A stretch of DNA of 64,000 nt, taken from Cellulosimicrobium cellulans. Lineage in GTDB: Bacteria; Actinomycetota; Actinomycetes; Actinomycetales; Cellulomonadaceae. Location: contig NZ_JAFBCN010000001.1 in assembly GCF_016907755.1 (NCBI RefSeq), forward strand, positions 3,348,001 through 3,412,000. The letters are read 5' to 3'. Positions 17,024-26,210 of this stretch are shown here, in pieces (position 1 is the stretch's first letter; the number at the start of each line of letters is the position of its first letter). Below the pieces are notes generated by a model that was given only the letters and a program-made list of their open reading frames with translations, did not search any database and was not told where the DNA came from. The translations under genes and the position numbers were made by a program.

Positions 17024-18622
17024 TCAGATGCCGAGCTGGTACACGCCCCAGTAGGCGAGGATCACGAGGAGGATCGCGGCACCGGCGACGACGCACCACA
17101 GCATGACGCGCGTCGTCACGCCCCGTGCGACCCGGAGCACTCCGGCCCGGCCCTCCTCGACGACGCCCGGGTCGGCCACGTCGGCGCGGTCCGCCGCGGC
17201 GCGCCGGGCCGCCCGGACCTCGGCAGAGCGGTTGATGAGGAGCGCCGCGGCGACGAGCGTCGCGAGCCCGACGAGGCGCACCCCGACCCAGCCGCCCTGC
17301 ACGACCCAGGCGTCCTTCTCGTAGTCCAGGGCGAGCCGGGCGACGGCGACGAGGTAGACCACGAGGGCCACCGTCGTCCCGACGGCTCCCGCGCCGAGCC
17401 CGGCGAGCGGCGCGCGGAAGCCGGGCGCGAGACCGGCGGGCGCGCTCGGGCGCCCGGCGACACGACGCAGACGGCGCACGAGACCGCCGACGAGCCCGAC
17501 GAGCGGCCCGAGCACGAGGAGGCCCACCGCGCCGAGCACGAGCCCGACCAGGAGGTCGCCGTTGCCGAGCCAGCGGGGGGTCGGGACGGGCCCGGCGAGG
17601 TACTGCTGGTTCGGTTCGGCGCCGGCCACCTGCGGCTGCGCGGTCGCGCTGTCCGGGAGGGACGTGATCCAGGCGCCGAGGTCGCGCGGGAAGTCGGGGA
17701 CGAGCACCTCGTCGATCTTGATCCCGTGGTTCGCGTCCTCGTAGAACCGGACGGTGACGTCGGCGCCGCCCGACGCCGACGACGGCCCGGTCGCGTCGAG
17801 GATCTGCCGCGCCCCCTGCTCGACCGGCATCGACGGGTCCGCGGTGCCGTAGACCACGAGGACGGGCTGGGTGAGCCGTTCGAGGAACGGCTCGACGTCG
17901 AAGTCGGCGTACTCGAACCCGCCCCCGGGGATCGCCATGCCGACCGCGCGCGGGATCGCCCGGAACACCCCGTGCGGGACGTCCGTGTTGCGCAGGTAGC
18001 TGTCGACCGCGAACGCGGCCTGCTGGCGCGGCGGCACGACCGGGGCGGACACGAGCACGGAGAACGCGATCGTCGGGTCCTCCACCGCCATGACGGGCAC
18101 GATCCACGTGCCCTCCGACTCGCCGTACAGCCCCACCTGCTCCGGGTCGACCCCGGGCCGCGCGCGCAGCAGGTCGACCGAGTGCTCGTAGTCGCGCGCC
18201 ATCGCCTCGTAGTCGCGGTGACGCGTCGTGTACGTGTCGAGGCGCTTGTCGGGCACGAGGGTGACGACGCCGGCGCTCGCGAGGTCGGCCGCGACGTCCA
18301 CGAAGGCCTCCGTCGCCAGGCCCGTGCCCGCGCCGTGCACGAACACCACGCCCGGGAGGTCGTCCCCCGCGTCGACCGGCTCGCGCAGGATGCCCCCGAC
18401 CGTCGCGCCGTCGAGCCGAATCGTCACGTCCGTCTCGCGCACGGCGTAGGTGCCGACGGGGTCGGCGCCGCCGGGGGGCTGGCCGCCGATCGTCGTGTCG
18501 GGCGTCGCGGGCTCCAGGTGCTCGGTCACGGGCACCGGGTCCCACTGCGGTCCCGTGACCGCACCGACGATCGCGAGGACGATCGCGAGGGCGGCGGTGG
18601 TCGCGGCGGTCCGGAAGATCAC
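17024..18622 (-). CDS. Secreted/membrane alpha/beta hydrolase with C-terminal membrane domain
   Basis: A 532-residue protein beginning with a signal-anchor helix. Residues about 65-340 form an alpha/beta hydrolase: LPGVVFVHGAGTG (oxyanion hole), VGLYGESEGTWI (nucleophile elbow, Ser of GESEG), VLVVYGTADPSMP (acid) and DANHGIKI (His). The C-terminal 190 residues hold four or five transmembrane helices. The hydrolase part resembles prolyl-oligopeptidase/dienelactone-hydrolase-like enzymes acting outside the cell. The fusion to a multi-helix membrane domain is unusual, and the substrate is unknown. Confidence 0.7.
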   Translation of the reverse strand: MIFRTAATTAALAIVLAIVGAVTGPQWDPVPVTEHLEPATPDTTIGGQPPGGADPVGTYAVRETDVTIRLDGATVGGILREPVDAGDDLPGVVFVHGAGTGLATEAFVDVAADLASAGVVTLVPDKRLDTYTTRHRDYEAMARDYEHSVDLLRARPGVDPEQVGLYGESEGTWIVPVMAVEDPTIAFSVLVSAPVVPPRQQAAFAVDSYLRNTDVPHGVFRAIPRAVGMAIPGGGFEYADFDVEPFLERLTQPVLVVYGTADPSMPVEQGARQILDATGPSSASGGADVTVRFYEDANHGIKIDEVLVPDFPRDLGAWITSLPDSATAQPQVAGAEPNQQYLAGPVPTPRWLGNGDLLVGLVLGAVGLLVLGPLVGLVGGLVRRLRRVAGRPSAPAGLAPGFRAPLAGLGAGAVGTTVALVVYLVAVARLALDYEKDAWVVQGGWVGVRLVGLATLVAAALLINRSAEVRAARRAAADRADVADPGVVEEGRAGVLRVARGVTTRVMLWCVVAGAAILLVILAYWGVYQLGI

Positions 18623-18670
18623 CGGGGAATCGTACGTCGCGCCCCGGACGCGGGTCCCTGGTGCCGCCCC

Positions 18671-18706
18671 GACGACCGGACGGGGGATCTCCCCCGCCCG
18701 GTCGTC
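18671..18706 (-). terminator. Terminator of the era operon
   Basis: GACGACCGGACGGGGG (18671-18686) and CCCCCGCCCGGTCGTC (18691-18706) form a 16-nt stem with one mismatch and an ATCT loop, 7 nt after the era stop codon on the minus strand. Confidence 0.75.
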
Positions 18707-18713
18707 GGACGCG

Positions 18714-19664
18714 TCAGAACCCGAGCCGGTGGAGCTGCTTGGGGTCGCGCTGCCAGTCCTTGGCGACCTTGACGTGCAGGTCGAGGTAGACGCGGGTCCC
18801 GAGGAGCGCCTCGATGCCGTGGCGGGCGCGCGTGCCGACCTCGCGCAGCCGCGAGCCGCCCCGGCCGATGACGATCGCCTTCTGCGAGTCGCGCTCGACG
18901 AAGAGGTTGACCCGCACGTCGAGCAGGGCCGGGCGGCCGGTGGCCTCGTCGCCGCTGCCCTCGCGGGGCACGATCTCCTCCACCTGGACGGCGAGCGAGT
19001 GCGGGAGCTCGTCGCGCACGCCCTCGAGCGCGGCCTCGCGCACGAGCTCGGCGACCATCACGGCCTCCGGCTCGTCCGTGAGCTCGCCGCCCGGGTAGAG
19101 CTCCGGGCCCTCGGGCAGGTGGGACACGAGGACGTCGGTGAGGACGTCGACCTGGTAGCCGTCCTGCGCGGAGACGGGCACGATGTCCGCCCAGCCCCCC
19201 GCGATCTCCCCGAGCCGGTCCACGGCGAGCAGGTGCGCGGCCAGCGTGCCGCGGTCCACGAGGTCGGCCTTCGTCACGACGGCGACCACCGGTGTGCCGC
19301 GGCGCCCGCGCATGAGCTCGGAGAGCTCGTTCGCGATGAACCGGTCGCCCGGGCCGATCTTCTGGTCGGCCGGCAGGCAGAACGCGATGACGTCGACCTC
19401 CGTGAGCGTCTCGCGCACGAGGTCGTTGAGGCGTTCGCCGAGCAGCGTGCGGGGCCGGTGCAGGCCGGGGGTGTCGACGAGCACGAGCTGCGCGTCGGGG
19501 CGGTGCACGATCCCGCGGATCGTGTGCCGGGTCGTCTGCGGCCGCCCGGACGTGATGGCGACCTTCTGGCCGACGAGGGCGTTGGTCAGGGTCGACTTGC
19601 CGGCGTTGGGCCGACCGACCAGGCAGGCGAATCCGGAGCGGTGCTCGGGGGTGGTCGTGCTCAC
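18714..19664 (-). CDS. era: GTPase Era
   Basis: A 316-residue GTPase needed for 16S rRNA maturation and 30S assembly. G1 is GRPNAGKST, G2 lies around TTRHTIRG, G3 is DTPG, G4 is TKAD (a T replaces the usual N) and G5 lies in VSAQDG. The C-terminal KH domain contains VIGRGGSRLREVGTRAR, which binds the 3' end of 16S rRNA. It is the last gene of a tightly overlapping set (phoH, ybeY, tlyC, era), each pair joined by GTGA. Confidence 0.95.
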   Translation of the reverse strand: MSTTTPEHRSGFACLVGRPNAGKSTLTNALVGQKVAITSGRPQTTRHTIRGIVHRPDAQLVLVDTPGLHRPRTLLGERLNDLVRETLTEVDVIAFCLPADQKIGPGDRFIANELSELMRGRRGTPVVAVVTKADLVDRGTLAAHLLAVDRLGEIAGGWADIVPVSAQDGYQVDVLTDVLVSHLPEGPELYPGGELTDEPEAVMVAELVREAALEGVRDELPHSLAVQVEEIVPREGSGDEATGRPALLDVRVNLFVERDSQKAIVIGRGGSRLREVGTRARHGIEALLGTRVYLDLHVKVAKDWQRDPKQLHRLGF

Positions 19665-20998
19665 GGGGTGTCCTTCACGGTCGGGAGGGAGGGTCGGGTG
19701 TCGGCCGGGGTCTCCGGCTCGTGAGGCGCCGCGGGCGGCACCCCGGACGGCGCGGCGGCATGGGAGACGAGGACGGTCGCGAGCTGCTTGCGGCGGCCCT
19801 CGACCCGGTCGGCCTCGATCCGCAGGCCGTGGACGTCGGCCACGGAGCCGGGCAGCGGGACCTTGCCGAGGGTCTTGGCGAGCAGACCGCCGACGGTGTC
19901 CACGTCGTCGTCGTCCAGGTCGAGCCCGAAGAGCTCGCCGAGCTCGTCCACGCCGAGGCGCGCGGGGACGCGCAGCACGCCCTCACCGAGGTCCTCGACC
20001 TCGGGCTCGGGCCGGTCGTGCTCGTCGGTCAGCTCGCCGACGATCTCCTCGAGCGCGTCCTCGATCGTCACGAGGCCCGCGATGCCGCCGTACTCGTCGA
20101 CGACCATCGCGATGTGCGACGACGACGCCTGCATCTCGCGCAGGAGGTCGTCCACGGGCTTGGACTCGGGCACGAAGATCGCGGCACGCGCGACGTCACC
20201 GACCGGCCGGGCGTCCGTCTCCGGACCGCCCTGCAGCACCCGCACGACGTCCTTGAAGTAGGCGACGCCCACGAGGTCGTCCGCGGACGTCCCCGTCACG
20301 GGGATGCGGGAGAACCCCGAGCGCAGGAACAGCGACAGCGTCTTGCGCAGCGGCGTGTCCCGCGAGGTCGTGACCATGTCCGTGCGCGGGACCATGACCT
20401 CGCGCGTCAGCGTGCTGCCCAGCTCGAACACGGAGCGGATGAGCTCGCGCTCCTCCTCCTCGATGACGTCGGACTCGTTCACGCGGTCGACCATGTCCTG
20501 GAGCTCGCGCTCGTGCGCGCCCGAGTCGGGCGCGGGCGCGAGGCGCGTGAGCCAGCGGGTGGCGGCGACGATCCCCGTGAGGAGGCCGGAGAGCGCGAGC
20601 AGGACGCGGACCGCGTGCCGGCGGCCCAGCGACCGGGGGCTGACGCGCACCACGAGGAGACCGACGACGACGCTCACCGCGAGCGCGACGAGCAGGACCT
20701 GCCACCACGGCTCGAGCCACGCGGCGACCAGCAGCGTGAGGCACGTGATCGCGGCGACCTCGGCCACGACGCGCACGAAGCCGACGGAACGGGCCGTCGC
20801 CGCCGGGTCGACGAGCAGCGCCAGCGCACGACGCCCCGAGGGCCGGGGCGGGTTCGTCAGGTCGTCGCCGAGCGCTGCCTCGCTCACCGCCGCGCGCGTC
20901 ACGCGCAGGACCGCCGCCTCGCCGGCGCTCAGCGCGGCGGCGAGCACGACCGTCAGGACGGTCAGGACCGCCAGGAGCGCGACGGGTTCGCCGCTCAC
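19661..20998 (-). CDS. Hemolysin-family CNNM/CBS membrane protein
   Basis: A 445-residue TlyC/CorC-family protein. An N-terminal CNNM (DUF21) membrane domain of four helices (to about residue 145) is followed by [25 protein letters not shown], a CBS-pair domain (MVPRTDMV to [10 protein letters not shown]) and a CorC_HlyC domain at the C-terminus. Despite the name hemolysin, relatives affect magnesium or cobalt transport and cell envelope integrity. GTG at 20998 overlaps the ybeY stop. Position between ybeY and era is conserved across bacteria. Confidence 0.88.
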   Translation of the reverse strand: MSGEPVALLAVLTVLTVVLAAALSAGEAAVLRVTRAAVSEAALGDDLTNPPRPSGRRALALLVDPAATARSVGFVRVVAEVAAITCLTLLVAAWLEPWWQVLLVALAVSVVVGLLVVRVSPRSLGRRHAVRVLLALSGLLTGIVAATRWLTRLAPAPDSGAHERELQDMVDRVNESDVIEEEERELIRSVFELGSTLTREVMVPRTDMVTTSRDTPLRKTLSLFLRSGFSRIPVTGTSADDLVGVAYFKDVVRVLQGGPETDARPVGDVARAAIFVPESKPVDDLLREMQASSSHIAMVVDEYGGIAGLVTIEDALEEIVGELTDEHDRPEPEVEDLGEGVLRVPARLGVDELGELFGLDLDDDDVDTVGGLLAKTLGKVPLPGSVADVHGLRIEADRVEGRRKQLATVLVSHAAAPSGVPPAAPHEPETPADTRPSLPTVKDTP

Positions 20999-21447
20999 CG
21001 GCCCGCGAGGAAGGTCAGGAGCAGCTTGCGCTGCAGCGCGAACATCTCCTTCTCCTCCTCGGGCTCGGCGTGGTCGTAGCCGAGCAGGTGCAGGATGCCG
21101 TGGGTCGTGAGGAGCAGCATCTCCTCCGCGGTGGAGTGTCCCGCGGTGACCGCCTGCTGCGCCGCGACCTCCGGGCACAGCACGACGTCGCCGAGCTGGC
21201 CCGGCCCCGACACCTCGCCGTCGCGGCCCGGCCGCAGCTCGTCCATGGGGAACGAGAGCACGTCCGTCGGTCCCGGCTCGTCCATCCAGCGCACGTGCAG
21301 CTCGGTCATGACGTCCGTGTCGACGAAGAGGATCGACAGCTCGCTCTGCGGGTGCACGCGCATCGCGTCGAGCACGTAGCGCGCGAGCGCCGCGAACTCG
21401 GCCTCGTCGACCTCGGCCTCGGTCTCGTTGTTGACCTCGATGCTCAC
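20995..21447 (-). CDS. ybeY: Endoribonuclease YbeY (16S rRNA maturation)
   Basis: A 150-residue metallo-endoribonuclease that takes part in 3' processing of 16S rRNA and ribosome quality control. The zinc-binding HxxxHxxxxxH motif is present as [12 protein letters not shown] near residue 120, and the conserved [17 protein letters not shown] segment is intact. GTG at 21447 overlaps the phoH stop, and its own stop overlaps the tlyC start. Confidence 0.95.
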   Translation of the reverse strand: MSIEVNNETEAEVDEAEFAALARYVLDAMRVHPQSELSILFVDTDVMTELHVRWMDEPGPTDVLSFPMDELRPGRDGEVSGPGQLGDVVLCPEVAAQQAVTAGHSTAEEMLLLTTHGILHLLGYDHAEPEEEKEMFALQRKLLLTFLAGR

Positions 21448-22553
21448 GCGTCGTCCCTCGTCCGTCGGTCCTTGCCCGCGGGGCGTCCGCGGCGCTCGTC
21501 GTCGCGGCGGCGCGGTCCGCCGCCCGTCCCCTGTCGCGCCCCGGTGCCCGTCCCGTGCCCGGACGCGACGTCCCACCGCGCGTACGCGTCGATGATCTCG
21601 CTCACGAGCCGGTGTCGCACCACGTCCGACGAGGTGAGGCGGCAGAACTCGACGTCGTCCACGCCCGTGAGGACGTCCTCGATCACGCGCAGCCCGGACT
21701 GGGTGCCGCCGGGCAGGTCCACCTGCGTCGCGTCGCCCGTGATGACCATGCGCGACCCGAACCCGAGGCGCGTGAGGAACATCTTCATCTGCTCGGTCGT
21801 CGTGTTCTGCGCCTCGTCAAGAATGACAAAAGAGTCGTTCAACGAACGGCCCCTCATGAACGCCAGCGGAGCGACCTCGATCGTGCCCGCCTCGATGAGC
21901 TTGGGGATCGAGTCGGGGTCGATCATGTCGTGCAGCGCGTCGTACAGCGGGCGCAGGTACGGGTCGATCTTCTCGCTCAACGAACCGGGCAGGAACCCGA
22001 GCCGCTCCCCCGCCTCGACCGCCGGGCGCGTGAGGATGATCCGGTTGACCTGCTTGGACTGCAGCGCCTGCACGGCCTTGGCCATCGCGAGGTACGTCTT
22101 GCCCGTGCCCGCGGGCCCGATGCCGAACGTGATGGTGTTCGCGTCGATCGCCTCGACGTAGCGCTTCTGCCCGACCGTCTTGGGCCGGATCGTGCGGCCG
22201 CGGCTCGACAGGATGTTGAGCGTCAGCACCTCGGCCGGTCGCGACGCCGTCGCGGCCGTGAGCATCGCGATGGAACGCGACACGACGTCGGCCGTGAGCT
22301 GCGTACCGGCCTCCACGACCTCGACGAGCTCGTCGAGCAGGCGCGACGCGAGCGCCACGTCGCCCGGGGGCCCGGAGACCGCGATCTCGTTGCCGCGCAC
22401 GTGCACGTCGACCGAGCCGAACCCCTCCTCGACGGCCCGGAGCACGGAGTCGCGGCTGCCGAGGAGCGCCACCATCGGCACGTGGGTCGGGATGACGATG
22501 CGGTGCTCGACCCGGTGCGGCTGGGGGTCGGGTTCTCGGGACAGTGAGGTCAT
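21444..22553 (-). CDS. phoH: PhoH-family ATPase
   Basis: A 369-residue PhoH-like P-loop ATPase. An N-terminal KH-like/RNA-binding segment precedes the ATPase domain with Walker [14 protein letters not shown] (about residues 145-157), Walker [11 protein letters not shown], and the arginine-containing [18 protein letters not shown]. The family is linked to RNA metabolism and to YbeY, with which this gene overlaps. The C-terminal 40 residues are a disordered, basic Gly/Arg tail. ATG at 22553 is chosen as the first codon before the conserved domain. Confidence 0.92.
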   Translation of the reverse strand: MTSLSREPDPQPHRVEHRIVIPTHVPMVALLGSRDSVLRAVEEGFGSVDVHVRGNEIAVSGPPGDVALASRLLDELVEVVEAGTQLTADVVSRSIAMLTAATASRPAEVLTLNILSSRGRTIRPKTVGQKRYVEAIDANTITFGIGPAGTGKTYLAMAKAVQALQSKQVNRIILTRPAVEAGERLGFLPGSLSEKIDPYLRPLYDALHDMIDPDSIPKLIEAGTIEVAPLAFMRGRSLNDSFVILDEAQNTTTEQMKMFLTRLGFGSRMVITGDATQVDLPGGTQSGLRVIEDVLTGVDDVEFCRLTSSDVVRHRLVSEIIDAYARWDVASGHGTGTGARQGTGGGPRRRDDERRGRPAGKDRRTRDDA

Positions 22554-22674
22554 GAGCCGGCTTGCGCCGCTGCGCTCCTTCGGTCGTGCGGTGGGGCCGG
22601 GGCCGCCACGGCCCCGCAGATCGCCTCCATCGTACCGAGCGCGCCCGGGCGTCACACGTCCTTTCGCGCAGGGC

Positions 22675-23037
22675 TCAGGCGGGAGTCCAGCCGAGCTCCG
22701 CGCCGGCGATGACGTGCCCGTGCACGTGGAACACGCTCTGCCCGGCGCGCGGGCCCGAGTTGAAGATGAGGCGGAACTGGCCGTCGGCCTGGTCGCCCGC
22801 GACCTCGTCGGCGAGCGCGACGACGTCGGCGAGCAGCGCCGGGTCGGCGGCGGCGAGCTGGGCGATGTCGCCGTGGTGGTCGCGCGGCACGACGAGCACG
22901 TGCACGGGCGCCTGCGGGTTGATGTCGCGGAACGCGATCGCGCGGTCGCTCGTCGCCACGACGTCGGCGGGCAGCTCTCCCGCGACGATGCGGCAGAAGA
23001 GGCAGTCCGGGTCCGTGCGTGCGTCGGTGCTCGTCAT
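22675..23037 (-). CDS. HIT-family nucleotide-binding protein
   Basis: A 120-residue histidine-triad protein of the HinT type. DCLFCRIVAGELPADVV is the conserved N-terminus and FHVHGHVIAG the HxHxH catalytic triad segment. Such enzymes hydrolyse purine nucleoside phosphoramidates. The ATG overlaps the stop of rsmE as ATGA; the rsmE/HIT pair is conserved in Actinobacteria. Confidence 0.92.
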   Translation of the reverse strand: MTSTDARTDPDCLFCRIVAGELPADVVATSDRAIAFRDINPQAPVHVLVVPRDHHGDIAQLAAADPALLADVVALADEVAGDQADGQFRLIFNSGPRAGQSVFHVHGHVIAGAELGWTPA

Positions 23038-23846
23038 GACCCCGAGGCTAGTCCAGGCCCGGCGGCCACGCCCCAGCGGCCGAGCCGCTCGGCGAGGAGC
23101 GCGACGGCGACGGGACCGGCCGTCGACGTGCGCAGCACGTGCGGGCCCAGCCGGGCCGCGACCGCGCCGGCCGCGGTGAGGTCGGCGACCTCGTGGTCGG
23201 AGATCCCGCCCTCGGGTCCGACGACGACCAGCACCTCGGGCGCCCGCCCGCCGTCGACGGCCGGGCCGTCGGGCAGCGCGACGTCGGCGAGCGGCGTCGC
23301 GGCCTCCTCGTGCAGCACGATCGCGCACCCGCCGCTCGTGACGGCGTCGGACACCCGCGCGGCGAGGCCGCGCGAGTCGACCGCCACCTCGACCTGCGGC
23401 AGGCGGGCGCGCCGCGCCTGCTTCGTCGCGGTGCGGACGGTCGCGAGCCAGCGCGCGCGGGACTTCGCCGCGCGCTCGCCGCGCCACACGACGACGGAGC
23501 GCTCCGCCTGCCACGGGACCACGACGTCGACCCCGATCTCGGTCGCCGCCTCGATCGCCATCTCGTCGCGGTCACCCTTGGCGAGCGCCTGCACGAGCGT
23601 CACGACGACGGCGGGCGCGGGCTCGCGGTCGACCTCCTGGACGAGCAGGGTCACGCGGCCCGCGTCGGCGTGCTCGACGACGCAGAGCAGGCGCAGGCCG
23701 GCGCCGTCCACGACGTCGATGCGCTCGCCCGCCCCGCGGCGCTGGACGACGCCCGCGTGGCGACCCTCCGCCCCGTCGAGGACGTAGCGGTCGCCGGGCG
23801 CGACGCCGTCGAGCCCGGTCTCGGCGAGGAACACCGGAGCACTCAT
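23034..23846 (-). CDS. rsmE: 16S rRNA (uracil-1498-N3)-methyltransferase
   Basis: A 270-residue SPOUT-class methyltransferase that modifies U1498 of 16S rRNA. An N-terminal PUA-like domain (to about residue 75) precedes the trefoil-knot domain, where VVVGPEGGISDHEVADL and LGPHVLRTSTAGPVAV form the S-adenosylmethionine-binding knot. The stop overlaps the HIT gene start, and dnaJ lies 13 bp upstream, so dnaJ-rsmE-HIT may share an mRNA. Confidence 0.93.
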   Translation of the reverse strand: MSAPVFLAETGLDGVAPGDRYVLDGAEGRHAGVVQRRGAGERIDVVDGAGLRLLCVVEHADAGRVTLLVQEVDREPAPAVVVTLVQALAKGDRDEMAIEAATEIGVDVVVPWQAERSVVVWRGERAAKSRARWLATVRTATKQARRARLPQVEVAVDSRGLAARVSDAVTSGGCAIVLHEEAATPLADVALPDGPAVDGGRAPEVLVVVGPEGGISDHEVADLTAAGAVAARLGPHVLRTSTAGPVAVALLAERLGRWGVAAGPGLASGS

Positions 23847-23859
23847 GCGCCCGCCCCGC

Positions 23860-24981
23860 TCAGCGTCCGGAGAGCTTGTCGCGCAGGCGGGAGAACACGC
23901 CCGGGTGCGCGGCGGACAGGCGCGGCTCGGGCCGCTCCTCCCCGCGCATCGCGGCGAGCGAGCGCAGGAGCTGCTCCTGCTCCTCGGTGAGCTCGCGCGG
24001 CACCTGCACCTCGATGTGGACGTTGAGGTCGCCGCGGCCGTTGCCGTGCAGGTGCCCCACGCCCAGGTTCTTCAGCGTGACGATCTGGCCCGGCTGGGTG
24101 CCCGGGCGCAGGTCGATCTCCTGCGCGCCGTCCAGCGTCTCGAGCTCGAGCATCGTGCCGAGCGCGGCCGCGGTCATGGGCACCTGGAGCGTGCAGTGCA
24201 GGTCGTCGCCGCGCCGCACGAACGTGTCGTGGTTGCGCTCGCGGATCTCGACGTAGAGGTCGCCGGCGGGGCCCCCGGCCGGGCCGACCTCACCCTGCGC
24301 GGTGAGCTTGATGCGCGTGCCGGTGTCGACGCCCGCGGGGACGTTGACCGTGAGGCTGCGACGGCTGCGCACGCGGCCCTCGCCGGAGCACTCGGCGCAC
24401 GGCTCGGGGATGACGGTGCCGAAGCCCTGGCACGCGGCGCACGGGGCGCTCGTCATGACCTGGCCGAGGAACGAGCGCGCCACGCGCTGGACCGTGCCGC
24501 GGCCGTGGCAGACGTCGCACGTGCGCGGCGACGTGCCCGGGCGACAGCACGAGCCCCCGCACGTCCCGCACACGACCGCCGTGTCCACCTGGAGCTCGCG
24601 CTGCGCACCGAACGTCGCCTCGGACAGGTCGATGTCGAGCCGTACGAGCGCGTCCTGGCCGCGCCGGGCGCGCGGGATGGGACCCTGCTGCGCCTGCCCG
24701 CCGCCGAAGAACGTCTCGAAGATGTCCTGGAAGCCGAACCCGCCGCCCATGGGGCCGGCGCCGCCGCCGGGGGCGCTCGGGTCGACGCCGAGGTCGTACT
24801 GCTGGCGCTTCTCCGGGTTGGACAGCACCTCGTACGCGCGCGCCACGTCCTTGAAGCGGTCGCCCGCCTCCTCGCCCGCGACGTCCGGGTGCAGCTCGCG
24901 CGCGAGCTTGCGGTACGCCTTCTTGATCTGGTCCTGGCTGGCGTCGCGCGCCACGCCCAGGATCTCGTAGTAGTCGCTCAC
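23860..24981 (-). CDS. dnaJ: Chaperone protein DnaJ (DnaJ2 type)
   Basis: A 373-residue DnaJ co-chaperone that stimulates DnaK. It has a J domain (residues 1-70, with HPD in ARELHPDVAGEEA), a Gly-rich linker, a zinc-finger region of four CxxCxGxG-type repeats (about 140-210) and a C-terminal substrate-binding domain. The first zinc repeat reads CGTCGGSC followed by another Cys, so the usual final Gly is replaced; the other three (CDVCHGRG, CAACQGFG, CAECSGEG) are regular. It lies behind hrcA and a CIRCE element, so heat-shock control by HrcA is expected. Confidence 0.95.
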   Translation of the reverse strand: MSDYYEILGVARDASQDQIKKAYRKLARELHPDVAGEEAGDRFKDVARAYEVLSNPEKRQQYDLGVDPSAPGGGAGPMGGGFGFQDIFETFFGGGQAQQGPIPRARRGQDALVRLDIDLSEATFGAQRELQVDTAVVCGTCGGSCCRPGTSPRTCDVCHGRGTVQRVARSFLGQVMTSAPCAACQGFGTVIPEPCAECSGEGRVRSRRSLTVNVPAGVDTGTRIKLTAQGEVGPAGGPAGDLYVEIRERNHDTFVRRGDDLHCTLQVPMTAAALGTMLELETLDGAQEIDLRPGTQPGQIVTLKNLGVGHLHGNGRGDLNVHIEVQVPRELTEEQEQLLRSLAAMRGEERPEPRLSAAHPGVFSRLRDKLSGR

Positions 24982-25002
24982 ACGTCACTCTCTGCTGGTG
25001 CG

Positions 25003-25075
25003 GGTCGTGAGGCCGGCACGGGGCCGGTCGTGAAGGGTCTGGTGCCGGTCGTGAGGCCGGTACGGGGTCGGTCGT
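25003..25075. repeat. Two-copy direct repeat between hrcA and dnaJ
   Basis: A 29-nt unit beginning GGTCGTGAGGCCGG occurs at 25003-25031 and again at 25047-25075 with two C/T differences, a 44-nt period. It lies in the 133-bp hrcA-dnaJ gap. A third partial copy of GCCGGTCGTGA sits between them. No known element was recognised. Confidence 0.6.
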
Positions 25076-25114
25076 CGGAGGTGCCTGCCGCGTGCGGAGA
25101 GGCCGCGGCGCGGC

Positions 25115-26131
25115 TCACGTGCCGAGCACCCGCGACAGGTAGCGCGCGACCGCGCGCACCGCCGCGATGGTCCCGGGGTAGTCCATGCGGGTCGGCCCGA
25201 TCGAGCCGACGAGGGCGACCGTGTCACCGTCGTTACCGTAACCGGTCGTCACGACGGAGGTCTCCGCGAGGCCCTCGAGCTGGGTCTCGTGCCCGATCCG
25301 CACGCTCACGCCGGAGTCCGCCGCCATCTCGGTGAGGAGACCGAGGAGGACGACCTGCTCCTCGAGCGCCTCGAGGACCGGGCGCAGCGCGTGCTCGAAC
25401 CGCATGCCCGCCCGGGCGAGGTTCGCCGTCCCGGCGAGCACGAGGCGCTCCTCGCTCTCCTCCGCGAGCGTCTGGGCGACGAGGTCGCCCACCGCGCGCA
25501 CGAGCGGCGCGTCGTCGGGGTGGAAGCTCTCCGTCACCGCGGCGAGACCCGTGGCGAGGTCGGTGAGGCGCTTGCCCGCAGCCGCCGCGTTGAGCCGCGC
25601 GCGGACCTCGACGAGGGTGCCCTCGCCGGGCACGCTCGCGACCTCGAGCGTGCGCTGCTCGACGCGCCCGGTGTCGGTGATGATCACGACGAGCAGGCGC
25701 GACTCCCCGACCGGCACGAGCTCGAGGTGGCGCAGCCCGGAGCGGCTCAGCGACGGGTACTGCACGACCGCGACCTGGCCCGTGAGCTGCGCGAGCAGCC
25801 GGCCGGCGCGCGCGATGACGTCGTCGAGGTCCACGCCCTCGGACAGGAACGTCTCGATCGCGCGCTTCTCCGGCGCGGACAGCGGCTTCACGCCCGAGAG
25901 CCGGTCGACGAACAGGCGGTAGCCCTTGTCCGTCGGGATGCGGCCCGCGGACGTGTGGGGCTGCGCGATGTACCCGGCGTCCTCGAGTGCCGCCATGTCG
26001 TTGCGGATCGTCGCGGGCGAGACACCCAGGCCGTGCCGCTCCGTGAGCACGCGCGACCCCACGGGCTCGCGCGTGAGGACGTAGTCCTCGACGATCGCCC
26101 GCAGCACCTCGAGCCGGCGCTCCTCGCTCAC
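25115..26131 (-). CDS. hrcA: Heat-inducible transcription repressor HrcA
   Basis: A 338-residue repressor of class I heat-shock genes. The N-terminal winged helix includes [21 protein letters not shown] and [19 protein letters not shown] (recognition helix); the C-terminal GAF-like domain follows. GTG at 26131 is preceded at 5 nt by GGAGG and is chosen over an in-frame GTG two codons earlier. The CIRCE operator lies about 50 nt upstream, so the gene should repress itself and dnaJ. Confidence 0.95.
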   Translation of the reverse strand: MSEERRLEVLRAIVEDYVLTREPVGSRVLTERHGLGVSPATIRNDMAALEDAGYIAQPHTSAGRIPTDKGYRLFVDRLSGVKPLSAPEKRAIETFLSEGVDLDDVIARAGRLLAQLTGQVAVVQYPSLSRSGLRHLELVPVGESRLLVVIITDTGRVEQRTLEVASVPGEGTLVEVRARLNAAAAGKRLTDLATGLAAVTESFHPDDAPLVRAVGDLVAQTLAEESEERLVLAGTANLARAGMRFEHALRPVLEALEEQVVLLGLLTEMAADSGVSVRIGHETQLEGLAETSVVTTGYGNDGDTVALVGSIGPTRMDYPGTIAAVRAVARYLSRVLGT

Positions 26132-26181
26132 GTCCACCTCCGTGTGCCGCGCCGTCGACGCCCCGGGCGGGCGCGCGGGCG

Positions 26182-26208
26182 TCGGCACTCTCGACCTCCG
26201 AGTGCCAA
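26182..26208 (-). promoter_or_regulatory. CIRCE operator for HrcA
   Basis: On the minus strand TTGGCACTC, a 9-nt spacer and GAGTGCCGA form the CIRCE inverted repeat (consensus TTAGCACTC-N9-GAGTGCTAA), differing from consensus at only a few arm positions. TAGGAT overlapping its upstream edge could be the -10 element. It starts 3 bp from the stop of the upstream MFS gene. Confidence 0.9.
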
Positions 26209-26210
26209 TC

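Noticed and set aside
14610-18545. Very long antisense frame of over 1300 codons across permease, propeller and hydrolase genes
   Set aside because: A by-product of GC bias; composition is Arg/Ala/Pro-rich throughout, without domains.
24982-25114. Second CIRCE element before dnaJ
   Set aside because: No GCACTC/GAGTGC pair was found in this gap; only the direct repeats are present.
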